The notes under the pieces are model-generated. The model was given only the letters and a program-made list of their open reading frames with translations. It did not search any database and had not been told where the DNA came from. This document shows, piece by piece, positions 34,348 to 46,300 of a DNA stretch of 64,000 nt (position 1 is the first letter of the stretch; each line of letters opens with the position of its first letter). The stretch is from Achromobacter deleyi. Lineage in GTDB: Bacteria > Pseudomonadota > Gammaproteobacteria > Burkholderiales > Burkholderiaceae_B. A program made the translations under genes and the position numbers. The stretch spans positions 5,332,001 through 5,396,000 of the forward strand of contig NZ_CP065997.1 of NCBI RefSeq assembly GCF_016127315.1. The letters are read 5' to 3'.

Positions 34348-37300
34348 CTAGCCGCCCGACAGGCCGCGCTGCTCCGGTTCGGTCAGGCGGGCCTTCTGGG
34401 TCGCGTCCAGCTCGCCATTGCCGAGCATCTGGAAGATGCTGCGCGGGTCGTAACCCTGCGGCTGCGGCGCGCCGCCGGGGCGCGGATTGCCGCCGGCCGG
34501 CGCGACGCCGGCTCCGGCGCCCGCCACCGGTTCGGTGCCGTAGCCCAGGATCTGCACGTTGATGATGGACGGCAGATTGCGGCGCGCGGCGTTCTGCTGC
34601 TGCCGCGTGGTGTCCTGCGCGCTCTGGGTCGCGCCGGCCGCCGCCGCGCTGGCGCTGGTCAGCGCCGCGACGTTCACCGCCGCCAGCACCGGCACCCCGG
34701 TGGCCTTGCCCTGCCCCACCACGTTGGCCGCGTTCACCACCTGCAGCGCCGCCAGGTTGACGTTGCCCGAGTAGCGGATGCCGGCCTCGCCCGCGTCGAT
34801 GGTACCCAGCGGCGCCACCAGGTCGACGTCACCCGGCCGCACTTCCGGGATCGGGTCCAGGGTCGCGATGCCCGCGCCGGTGCTGGGCACGGTCGGCGAC
34901 AGCGTCACGTTGCCGACATCGTCGTACAGGCGCCGCTGCGGCGTGTACACCACCGTGCTCTTGGAGCCGCGACCGCTGTTGATGTCGCCCTCGGCAGACC
35001 AGCCCAGGATGTTGCCGCCGAAGGTGGTCATGACCCGGCTCTGGCCCAGCAGGATGCTGCCCTTGGCGTACATCTGGATGTCGCCCGCGCCCTGGGTGAT
35101 GATGCCGGCCGTGGACGGCGGCGGCAGGCCCTCGACGCCGAAGACCATCTTGCCGCCCGGCGCCAGCAGGTGGATCGCGCCGCCGAACAGGGTCTGGATG
35201 CCCGACCCGCCGAACAGGGTGATATCGCCCTGGTAGTGGATCGGCCGCCCCTGCGCATCGGTGGCCGGGTACAGCTCGGCGATGGCCTGGCGGCCGCGCG
35301 CATAGCTGCCGGCGCGCGGACCGGCGGTGTCGTTGTACTCGCGCCCGCCCGCGGTCAGCTCGGCGTAGTAGACCTGGCGCAGGAACACGCGCTGCTGCTC
35401 GGCCGGCAGCGCATCGAAGTAGGCGCGGGCCTGGTCCGCCGGCCCCGCGTAGCCATGCTGCTGGCGCAGCCAGTCGGCCAGTTCGCCTTCGTAGGTCTTG
35501 ACCGCCTTGCCGGGCTGGCCGGCCAGCGGCTGGCCCGCGTCGGCGCGGTTGGCGGGGTCGAGATAGCGCCGGGCGAAGGCCGCATAGTCGCCCTCGCCGC
35601 CGGCGCTGGCGACGATGCCGGCGCCGCCCTTGCCGGTGGCCTGCCTGCCGTCGAGCATGCCCAGGCTGGTCAGGCGGCCCTTGTCTTCCTGCGTGAGGTT
35701 GCGGCCGGCGCTGACTTCCAGCCAGCCGGGACCGGCCACGTCGACGTTGGCGTAGAGGATGTCGCGGCCGGCGACGATGCGCGAGACGTCGTTGGGCTGC
35801 TGGTTCAGGATCAGGGCCTTGAGGTTGACGATGTCGCCGCCGGCCTGGATGCTGACGGGACGGGCGGCGTGGTATTCGGCGCCGGCGGTGGTCGTTATCG
35901 TGCTGCCGGTGAACAGGCCCACGATGTCGCCACCGGCGTAGAAGCGCGCGATACCCGCATTGGACTGGGCGGGACGTCCCGCCGCCGTATTGAAGCCAAA
36001 GGCGAACACGCCGCCTTCCGCGCCGATGGCGTTTCCTGTCGTGACCGCGCCACCGTCCCAGGTCGCAAAATAAGCGGGCCGCTGCGGCGTGGGGACCGAG
36101 GCAGGATCCGCGCCGGATATGCTGGTGCGATAGCCCCCGCCGTACAGGCCGCCCTTGGCAAGCAGCTCGACGCTGCCGCGGTTGCCTGGCGCAAATACCC
36201 ATTCCGACGTGGCGCTGCCGGGGCTGGCGTGATAGTAGATACTGCCGGAAGCCGCCACCGCGCTGAACCGCGACGGATAGGCGAACATATTGGAGTAAGC
36301 GCTTGCCGTGTATTGGGTCGAATCCTTGCTCGCGCTGTCGTCGAAATGCGCCGCGGCAAAGGGCGTCACCGCCCCGCCGGCCGCGAACAGGTTCAGTGCC
36401 GTCCGTTCGGTCCACAGCGAGAACCAGTTATTGGCGCCGCCAGGCTGGGCAACGCCGTCCTTGATGAACGAGGTTGCGGAAAACTGGTACATCCTGCCGG
36501 CATCGCCCATCCCGCCCAATACCGCATCGCCCCGCGCGCCAAGCTGGACCGTGGCATCCCCCGCCACGACCACCAATCCGCCGGACGGGGCCGCCAATGT
36601 CGGGCGCAATGGATTCACGCCACGCGAGTCCGAGGGATCGGCCAGGCCATAGATCGGATCCACCCGCCCGATACTGCCCGCGTTGACGGAAATGGACCCG
36701 CGCAGATTGGTCAGGACGCCGTTCAGATCCGACGGCGCTCCCGTGATGGTCGGTACGCCTCCGCTTCCGCTGGCGGTCTTGAGCGGGTTCAGGGCACCGC
36801 CGACGTGCAGGCTCAAGTCGCCCCCGCCGGTGGAAACCAGCCGGCCATCGGGCGTGACGCGTCCCGTGCTGCCCACCGTCAGCGCCAGCCCCTGGCTGGT
36901 CGCATTCGACGTATTGCGTGTTTTCAGCGGATTGAGCACGCCGGCGTTGCCGCCCACGTTCACGGAAAGATTGCCGCCGCCCAGCGTGCCGAAGCCGGTG
37001 AATCCCTCGACCGAAATGCCGTCCACCGGCAACCCCAGATCCTGCAGTTCGGTGTAGAACGGCGTCGGCAGATAGGTACCGAAATTGATCCACCAGGCGG
37101 TTTGCAGGCCAATCTCCTTGCCGCCCTGCCGCCACAGCCAGTAGCCGGGATAGCTGCCAGGCGCCGCGGACGCCCCGCGCGCGTCCAGGCCATTGGTCGA
37201 GGCGGGGATGCCGCGGATCGCGCCGCGCATGTCGCCCTGCACGTTGACCAGCACGTTGCCGCCGCGCTCGGGATACCAGGCGGCATACTGGTCGCCCGTC

Positions 37301-40300
37301 ACCAGCGGCTCATAGCTGGCCGCCCCCACGCCGAGCACGGAGCCTTGACCTTCGAGCTGGTTGCGCCTCTCGACCTCGGATCGCGGCAGGTTGTAGGCAT
37401 CACGGCCCAGCGCATCCAGGACAGGATTGCCCTGCGCGTCGCGGACCGTGTCCGACGGCGTGCCCGCGGTGTAGATGCCATAGTAGGAACCCTGCTGGAA
37501 ATTGCCGCCAGCCAGGATATCCAGGTCGCCTCGCCCGGTGCGGATGACGCTGAAAATCGGCGTTTCACCCAGCAGCATGCCGCCCAGGTCGATGATGCCC
37601 AGATCAATGCCGAGGTCCTTCAGGTAGTGCGGATCCGACAGCTTCAGGTTGCCGCGACCGCCCAGCCCGGAGGCCGGCAGTAGCGCCCGCGTGTCCGCCG
37701 AATCCAGGTCTGCCCCGCCGGCCAGGCGCAGGCTCCACGACGAGGCGCCTGCCTTGAGCATGGGCGCGACCGCCCAGATACGTCCCTGCACGCCATCGTC
37801 ATTCAGGTCCCGCAGATCAACGGTGGTACTCCTGAAGCGCAGGTCGGTGCCGCCCGGCAGATACGCGCCGGCGGCCAGCGACAGATCCCCGGACAGGGTC
37901 AGCAGGGAACTGAAGATCGATAGCGGCGTCCCCTTCGGCACGGTGAAGGGCCGCACCGGAATCGCCTGGTTCAGGACCAGGCCTGCCCCCAACCGCGCGC
38001 CCGCAGTCAATGCCAGATCCGCCCGCAGCACGCTGCCCTTGGCATAGAGCGTGCCATCCGCGGCACGGACATCGGCTTCCAGCACCGTGCCAGCCGCCAG
38101 GGTCAGCGGCTGGGAAAGCTCGACCTGCGCGGGCAGGCGTGAATTCGCCTTGATCGTGTTGGCATTGATCGGCAAGTCGTAGTTCAGGGATTCGTTTTCC
38201 GTGATCGGGAACGTCGTGCCGCCAGACGTACCGCCACGCAACCTCACCGCGCGCGGCAGAATCAGGCTTTGTCCCGCCAGGTCCACGCCGTTGGCCTCGT
38301 CCGGGTTGCGGCGGCCGATCAGGCGCCACGCGCGGGCATCGTCATCGGTGGCCAGCGGCGGCGCGAAACCATCGGTGATGCTGCCGTAGATATTCAGGTC
38401 CCCCTTGGCCCGCACCAGCAGTACGCCCGCCTCGCCAAACCCGCGCCGGGCCGGGTCGTTGCGGTCGGCGTTGGGGCCATAGCGGTAATTCGACAGGTCC
38501 AGGTCACCTTCGATCCGCAGATCGCCGTCGGCGCCGCGGCTGACGATCTCCACGCCCGGACGCAACGCGTACCCCTGCAACCGCGCGCGCAGTCCGGCAT
38601 TGGCCAGCGCCGCGTTCATGTAGGCCACGCTGTCGGCGTCCAGCTGATCCAGGTAGGCCTGGGTGATGACCTGGGGCGTGCGGCCGGTGACGTCCGGCGC
38701 CGACGCCAGGGGCGCGTCGTCATAGCGCCGGAAGGCGTTGACGGAGACCCGTTCGGCGCCCAGCACGCGCGGCGTGCCGAGAATATCCAGCCCCACGTCA
38801 TTGCCGCCCACCCGCGGCGCATTCAGATCCAGGGTGCCGCGCGAACGGCCGTCGTTCATTCCTGGCACGCTCCCTGAGGCCACGCCGGTACCCGCGCGCA
38901 GATCCACCGCCGCATTGGAACCAAGCACCAGCCGGCCCTGGCCGGCCGTCAGCTCGACCACCGCGCGGTTGGGACTGTCGATGATGTCGCCGCGGCTGTC
39001 CACCCGCAGCAGGGCGCCATGCGCATCCAGCAAGCCGTTGACGATCAGGTCGCGCATGGCCGACAGGCGGATGCTGCCGACCTGCGCGCCGCTGGCGTCG
39101 ATCAGGCCGTTCACCGTCAGGCTGCCGCCATCGACCGCGATGTCGATGCGCCGCGCCTTGACCTCGCTGCCGATCACCAGGTCGCCGCGCTTGAGCTGGA
39201 AGGCGCGCGATCCGGTGATGCCGCCCTCGTTGAGCCGCTGGTTCAATCCGGCGAAATCCGCGATGGCCTGGGCCCGCAGCGCGATGCCGCCCGCGTCGAA
39301 GGGCACGATGGTGCCGCCCGCATCGTAGTCGCCGCTGGCCTGGCCCTTGATGACGCCGCGCAGATCGATCAGGCCCGCGCCTGCATCCAGGGCGGTGGCC
39401 GTGAGCCTGCCGGCCTGGTTGTAGCGCGCGGACAGATCGATGACAGAGCCCGCGGCCTGCAGGATGTCCCCCTTGCGGCTCTCCAGCTCCACATCGCCGC
39501 CCCAGCCATAGCGGGTCTGGTCCATCAGGGTCACGGCACGGCCGGCCAGATCGAGGCGCGCGCCGCCAGCCAGCGTCAGGCCGTGCTCGGCCTGCACCGT
39601 CAGCTTGCCACTGGGCAGCACAATGGCGCTGTCGAGCTCTACCCGGCTACCCTGCAGCGTCAGCGTCGCACCCCAGGGCACCGTGGCATCGTCGGCCGCG
39701 GCGCCCGTGCCGGCAAGCCGCAGCAGATCGCCGGCCGTCAACCGCGTGACCGAGCCATCCTCGCCCGTCACCAGGGGCGTACGCAGCACGAGCGTGCCGC
39801 CCTGGTACTGGAATTTTCCATCGACGAAGTTGCCGCGCGCCTGATAGACCTCCAGGCTGCCTTCGCCGCCCGCGGTGATGCGCTCGGCCGCCTCCATGTT
39901 CACCGTGGCGAATCCCAGCGCCTGGCGTCGCATCTGCTGATGCGGGACCTGGAGCGTGCCATTGGCATCGCCCAGCACGATCCGGCGCGCGTTCAAGGTC
40001 AGGATGCCGGATCCGGTGCCGGCGCCGCCGGTCGCGATGGCGCCAGGCTCCGCATTGGCGACGCCATTCCATACCAGTGTGTCGGTGGACAGCGTCGCGA
40101 CATCCGTGGCCGACCCATAGCCGTAGATCGCGGGGGTATTCAAGACCAATTGCGCCAGACTGGATTTGCCGGTGGCCGCATCCAGCGTGCTCAGGTTGAC
40201 GCTGCCGTAGAAATTGATCGAATCGCGCAACGAGAAAATCACCCGTTCCAACGCCGGCGCGCCGTTGTCGGCATCGCCGTCCAACAGCCGCCGCAGCAAA

Positions 40301-43300
40301 TCCTGCGACAAGCGCAGCCCCGTCGGCAGGACGCCGCGCGTCCGGGCGTCGGCCAGGGCCGCCTCCGACCCCGCGTTCAGGCTGTTGGCGGCCACCACCA
40401 GATTGCGTGTGCCATAGCGCAGCGCATCATGCAGCACCAGGTTGTTGCTGCCGAAAACGATGGTGCCCTCCGAATACAGTTGCGTCTCGCCGCTGCAGGC
40501 CCCCGCCGGGCAGGCGCCGAGTTCGATCCTGCCCGCCTGGGCGCCGACGCCATTGGAGAAATCGAGCCAACCGTTGGACACGGCCAGGATGTTGTTGCCG
40601 CCCACGCTGCCATACTGGTAACCCTGGCGCGCGTCGTACGGCGCGGCGCCTGCGCCCAACGTATTGATGGAAGCGCCTTGCTCGAGCAGGATCGACTTCG
40701 ATGGCGACGCGATCAGCAGGACCTCCGGCGCCCGCAAGCGCGCGCCGCCCCGCAGGATGATGTCGCTGCCGCCGGCCACCGTGCCCAGCCGCCGGTCCGC
40801 GCCCGTCACCGGCTGGTATGACCAGCCTCCCAGGGACAGGCGGTCGGCGCCCACCGCGTTCAGGTCCGCGGCCCGTAGCGACAGGCCGGCATGGCCGGCC
40901 GTCGGCGCCGCGTTGACGATCTCGATGGCGGATCCATCAGAGCGCACCACCAATTGACCGCCGTAGCCGCCTTCGCCGCGGCCGAAGCGCGCCTGCCCCT
41001 CGAACAGCAAGGCCGGCTCGGCCCCGGGCGCGGGAACGCCGCGGTAGAACAGTTCCAACGCCGCGGCGTCGGCGGGAAGCATCGGCCGCGGCTGGCCGCT
41101 GCGCGCCGCCTCGGCCAGCACGAACGCCCGGTAGTCCATTTCGTTGTACTGCGCGTGCCGCCGCAGCACATCGCCCGGCGTGACCAGCGCCTGCCTGGGC
41201 ATGGCATCCGTCGTACCGGTATTGGAAAGACCGCGCGTGGCCGCGACCGACCAGGACCCGCCCCGGGTCATCGTGGCGCCGCCCCCCTGGGCGCCCTGCC
41301 CCAGCTCGACGCGGAAGGCGCCGGGCAGCAGCGCATAGTAGGACGGCAGCAAGGTGTACGTGCCGGCCGCCAGCCCGGGAATGCCGGCGCCGATCGTGAT
41401 GGTCTCGCCAATGCGCGGACGCGAGCCCGCGTAGTTCGCGGCATCGTCGCGCGGCGCCACCGGCGCATAGCCATCCGCCAGACCCGGCATGATCGCGTAG
41501 ACCGGCCGGTCGGCCAACGCCGGCAGGTCGAATTTTCCGGTCGCCGCATCGAAACGCGGCAACGGATGGAACAGCGGATCGGTCGAGCCTCCCCGCCCGC
41601 TGACGAACGCCGCGCCGGCCAACGTGCCGCCGCCGGACAGATCGATGACGGCGCCCGCATCCACCGCGACCGCGCCCCCCAGCAAAGAGATGCCGCGCGC
41701 CAGCTTGAAGATGTCCATGCCGCCGACGCCCAGGGCTTCCACCGCCAGGCCCTGGTACAGGTAGCTCAGGCCATCCACGGTACCGCCATAGGGCACGGTC
41801 AGCCCCGCGGCGCTGACCGATGTCAGGCTGCCCGGCAGCAACCTGATCCGCCGGCTGGCGTCATCGATCCCGATGCCCATGACGATGCGGCCGAGCGGCG
41901 CATAGACATTGCCGCCCTGCTCGATGTTGGAAGCGGTCAGGGTCAAGGTGCCCAGGACGGATAGGGGAACAGCGCCCGCCTGCGGGCCGGCCACGCCCTC
42001 GATCCGGATGCCCCGGTTGACGTCATAGGGCAAGCGGACGCCCCGCCACCCTGCCGCCACCAACCCTTTGGCCCCCGTGGCGGGGTAGACGCGCTGCCCC
42101 GCCAGCACCACGTCGCCCGGGGAGAGAACGGCGCTGGAATCCGGCTGACCGCTCATGGGCATTTCGGAGCCCGGATGCGCCGGCAGGAACCGCACGTCGC
42201 CCTGGCTGCGCAAGGCCAGGCGGTCGTAGCCCCGGCGCTCGACGGCCTGCTGGACGCCGCCTCCCAGCTGCACGGCGCCGGACATGCCGATGCTGACCCG
42301 GTTGCGGATGTCGATATGCTGCGCCTCGACCTGCAGCAAGGCCGCCGCCGGCAACGCGGACGGCTGCCAGGCGTTGAGCGTGGCGTCGACCTGCTGCGCG
42401 ATGCTGGCCGACAGGTTGGTCCGGCCGCTCAGCAACACATAAGGCGCGATCAGGCGGACGCTGGCGCCCGCCTGGGTGTTGCCCAGGGCGCCCTGGTACA
42501 GGCTGATCGATTGCCGCGCCTGCAGCGTCACGTCGCCGTCGAAAGTCAACAGGTCGCGGGCGTACAGCGACACGTCGCCGAAACCGCCGGCGACGATCTG
42601 GTCCGCGCCGATCCGGCCCAGGCCGTAGGTCAGCGCGGCCGTCGCCGCATTGGCATCGGCCGGCAGCAGGCTTGCGCCCGCCGTCTGCGAAATGAGCAGT
42701 TCGCGCGGGCGGATCAGCGCCGGCGCGGTGCCGGTGGCATAAAGCGGCGTTTCGAGCTTGAGCGACAGCGCGCCGCCGGCCGCGTTGGCGCTGCCGGCCG
42801 CGGCCCGCATCGCGCCGTCCAGGTAGAGCCCGGCCATCGCGCTCAGTGCGATTTCCCCGCCCCGGCCGCCGACCAGCCGCGCGCCGGCGCCGGCGCCGTC
42901 GTCCTGCGGGATGTCGACCGTCATGGCCGTTCCCGACGCGTCCAGCGTCGCGCCAGGGCGGATCACTACGAATTCGCCATCGACGGCAATGCGGCCGCCG
43001 TCGAGCTGCTTGCCGTAACGGCGGCCCCTGGCATCGACCGCGGTCGCGGCGATACCGACCACGTCCAGGCGCGCGCCCGACTCGATCCACACGGAATTGG
43101 GCAGGCCGCCCAACTGCGCGACATTGCCTTGGTCATCCGCCCCACGCGCCACCACGATCTGGCCGCCTGGCGCGCGCAGCGTGCCCTGGATGCGCATCAA
43201 GCCGCGCGACTGCAGGCGGATCGTTTGGCCCGGATCCACCTGCACCAGCGCGTCTTTGCCGATGTCGAGCGTGCCGGCCGGCAATGGCGTCGCGGGCACG

Positions 43301-46300
43301 AACGACGACAGCGACAGGCTGGCGCCCAGGCGTTGGGTCATGCGGCCCGTCGCCGCGTTTTCCTGGAACAACGGCGGCGTCCACAACGCCAGGACGTCGT
43401 CGAACGTGGCCGCCTGTGGGTCCGGCCTGTCGGAGGCCAGTCGATAGACCGGCATGGAGACGTCCAGCCGCATGCCGTCGGCCACCTTCAAGCCCTGGTC
43501 GCCATTGATGTCGTAGCGCGCGAAGCCGCGCCGGAACAGGTCACCGCGCAGGACCACGCCGCCGGGCCCGGCATCGGCGTCGGCGTGGTCGCTCAGCAGC
43601 GCCCGGCTGGCGGAAATACGCAGGCTGCCGCCGCCCGCCACGCCATAGCCGCGCACGTCGCCATCCAGGGTCACCCCGACCGGTCCCGGGCCGGCCACCC
43701 TGCCGTTCAGGCTGACCATTTCGAGCGCCACGTCGCCGCCCTTGCCGCCAATCAGCTTGCCCTTGACGTCCAGTACCGCGCCCGACCGCGCATCCAGCAG
43801 GCTGCCGGCCGCCAGCGCCACCGCGCCGGTGCCGCGCAGCGAAATCTGGCCGCCATTGCGCCACACCAGCGCATCGGCGTCCTCCGGCGTGCGCCGCAGG
43901 TTGGCCCACAGGCCGCTTACGTCGATCGTGACGCCCGGCGCGACTTCCACCCGCGCGGAGGTATTGGCGGCCGGCGCCAGGAAGGTCTCGCGCTCGACGC
44001 TGGTCAGTACATTGCCGGCAGCGACCCGGCCGCCACGCGCCGTCAGATTGCCCTGGATGGAAACGGTCGGCGCATAGAGCTCGATCGAACCACCGGCCGC
44101 CACCTGCAAATTCTGCCGAACCGTGACGTCGGACGCGGCGATGGCGGTGATCTGGCCGAGATCCAGCGCGCCCGCGTCCAGCCACACGGCGTCCCGGCGC
44201 GCGACCGGCAGAGGGTCGTCGAGCCCCAGCCTGGCCGCCAGCGGCGGCACATCATCGGCAAACAGGACCTGTTTGGCCGCCCCGGCCAGGTCATAGCCCC
44301 AGTTGGTGGCGCCGCCGTTGGTGATCTGCCGGGGCACGTAGCGACCGACGATCAATTGCCCGGCCTGCGCCCGCGCCAGCTGCGATTGCTGATAGCCGGT
44401 CTGCTGGCGCAAGCCCGCTTCCACCGCCTGGCGCGCCTGCGTCTGGCGCTCGCCCTCGAACGCGACGCCGACGATGGCGCCTTCCACCACCGCGGCTTTC
44501 GTGCCGACGACCAGCCGGCCGGCATCGCGGCCGGCGGTGTAGCCGTCCTCGTAGCGCTCTCGCGGCGCCAGCAGCGCGTTGTAGAAATAGCGCGTCGCGT
44601 TCTGGCCCCAACGTCCATGAGTGTCTTCGTAACCGCGGTACAGCCCCTTGTAGAGCAGATCGCCCGGCGCGCGGGAGACCTCGTACAGCCGGCCGTCGTC
44701 GCCCCGCACCCAGCTTTGTTTGATATACCCGCCCGCCACGTCGAGCGTGCCGCCGGAAATATTGATGAGCGACCCCTGGCGGGTCACCAGTTCGCCGCCC
44801 TCCACCGTCACCGTGCCGCCCACCGCGGCCCATTCGCCGATGCCATGCCGGCTCGTGCCCAGATAGCCGCCCACCTCCAGCAAGCCGCCAGCGGTGTACC
44901 AACGCTCGCGCTCATAGCCATTGACGCCCTTGGCCACCTGCACCAACGCGCGCCGATCCACCCAGATATCGCTGTTGTTCAGGAGCTTGCCTTCCCGATT
45001 GACCGGCGCGTCGCGCAGCTCGTTGCCTTGGACGTTGACCTTCAGGTTGTTGGACTCCATCGTCACCTTGACCCCGACCGCGCCCGCCACATCCAGCAGC
45101 GCGCCGTCGTTCAACAAGGTGCGGCGATTCGCCATGATGGAGATCTGGCCGCCGGTGGCCAGGGCCAACGCGCCATCCTGCGCTTCGATCGTGCCGCCGC
45201 TGGTCAGTTCGATACGCGACTGGTCGCGGCGATCGGGCAGGCTGGAAAGGTGATCGAACGCCTGGCCCGTTGCCCGGTACGCGTCCGCCTCGTCCAAGAC
45301 CGGACGCACCAGGGCGTCGCGCTGGGTATCCAGCGCGGTCGCGCCGTCGTCCTGCAGCAGGATCGTGGTGGTGGAATCCTTGCCCAGCAGAATCGTGCCA
45401 CTGGCGTCACTGGCGGAATTGAGCAAGTGCACCGTGCCGCGCGTGGTCACCGAGGTGCTGGACACCGCCACGCCCAGCTGGCGCACGTCGTGCCCGGTCA
45501 GCGTGATGTCACCCAGCGGCGACTGAATCAGGCCGGTGTTGGCCACCACGCCTGCCTGGCTCCCCGCATTGCGGCGCGCCGACACTTCGTTGCCGCGCGT
45601 GGTGGAAATGGTGTTGATGTCGGATCCCAGACCGCGCCGGATGATGAACGTGTCACCCGCCGCCAGCACGGTCTGGCCGTTCGGCGTCGATATCTGGCCC
45701 GCATTGTGAACGTCGCGCCCCAGCAGCAGGACATAGCCGCCGCCTTGCGTCACGCTGTCGGGCGCGGCGGTCTGGATGCGGGCGCCCGCTTCCACGCGCA
45801 CGCCGGCGCTGGCATTGGTGGCTTGCGCCCCATTGCCCAGGCCGGTCAGGTCGTTGCCGAAACTGGGGGTATAGCGCTCGTTCGCGCCGTCGCCGGTCTT
45901 GGCGCTGTACAGGCCCTTGCGGAACTGGTCGTCGCTCATGCCCACCGCGGCGGCCACCAGGTTGCGCGTGTTGACCTGGCTGCTGCCGGAGAAGACGATA
46001 CCGTTGCGATTGATCAGCATGACGGTACCCGGCGCCTCGATCTGCCCCTGTATCTGGCTGGGACGCGCGCGCGGATCGTTGACCCGGTTCAGCACCGACC
46101 ACGACGCGCCCTGTTGCTGGAAGGACACCGTGGTGTTGCGTCCGACGTTGAACGTTTCCCAGTTCAGGATAGCCTTGTCCGCGGTCTGTTCGACGGTGAC
46201 GACGGTGCGGCCACCACGCACCGACTGCGAATCGGCCGTCAAGGCACGCGCGTTGACCCAGCCGGCCGTCAGCGGATTGGCATCGACCTTCAGGCCGCCC

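Noticed and set aside
34246..37683. Very long plus-strand open frame opposite the giant exoprotein (and similar ones at 42175-46587 and 39019-40821)
   Set aside because: Arg/Ala/Gln-rich low-complexity shadow of the real minus-strand gene in high-GC DNA; no domain and no ribosome-binding site.
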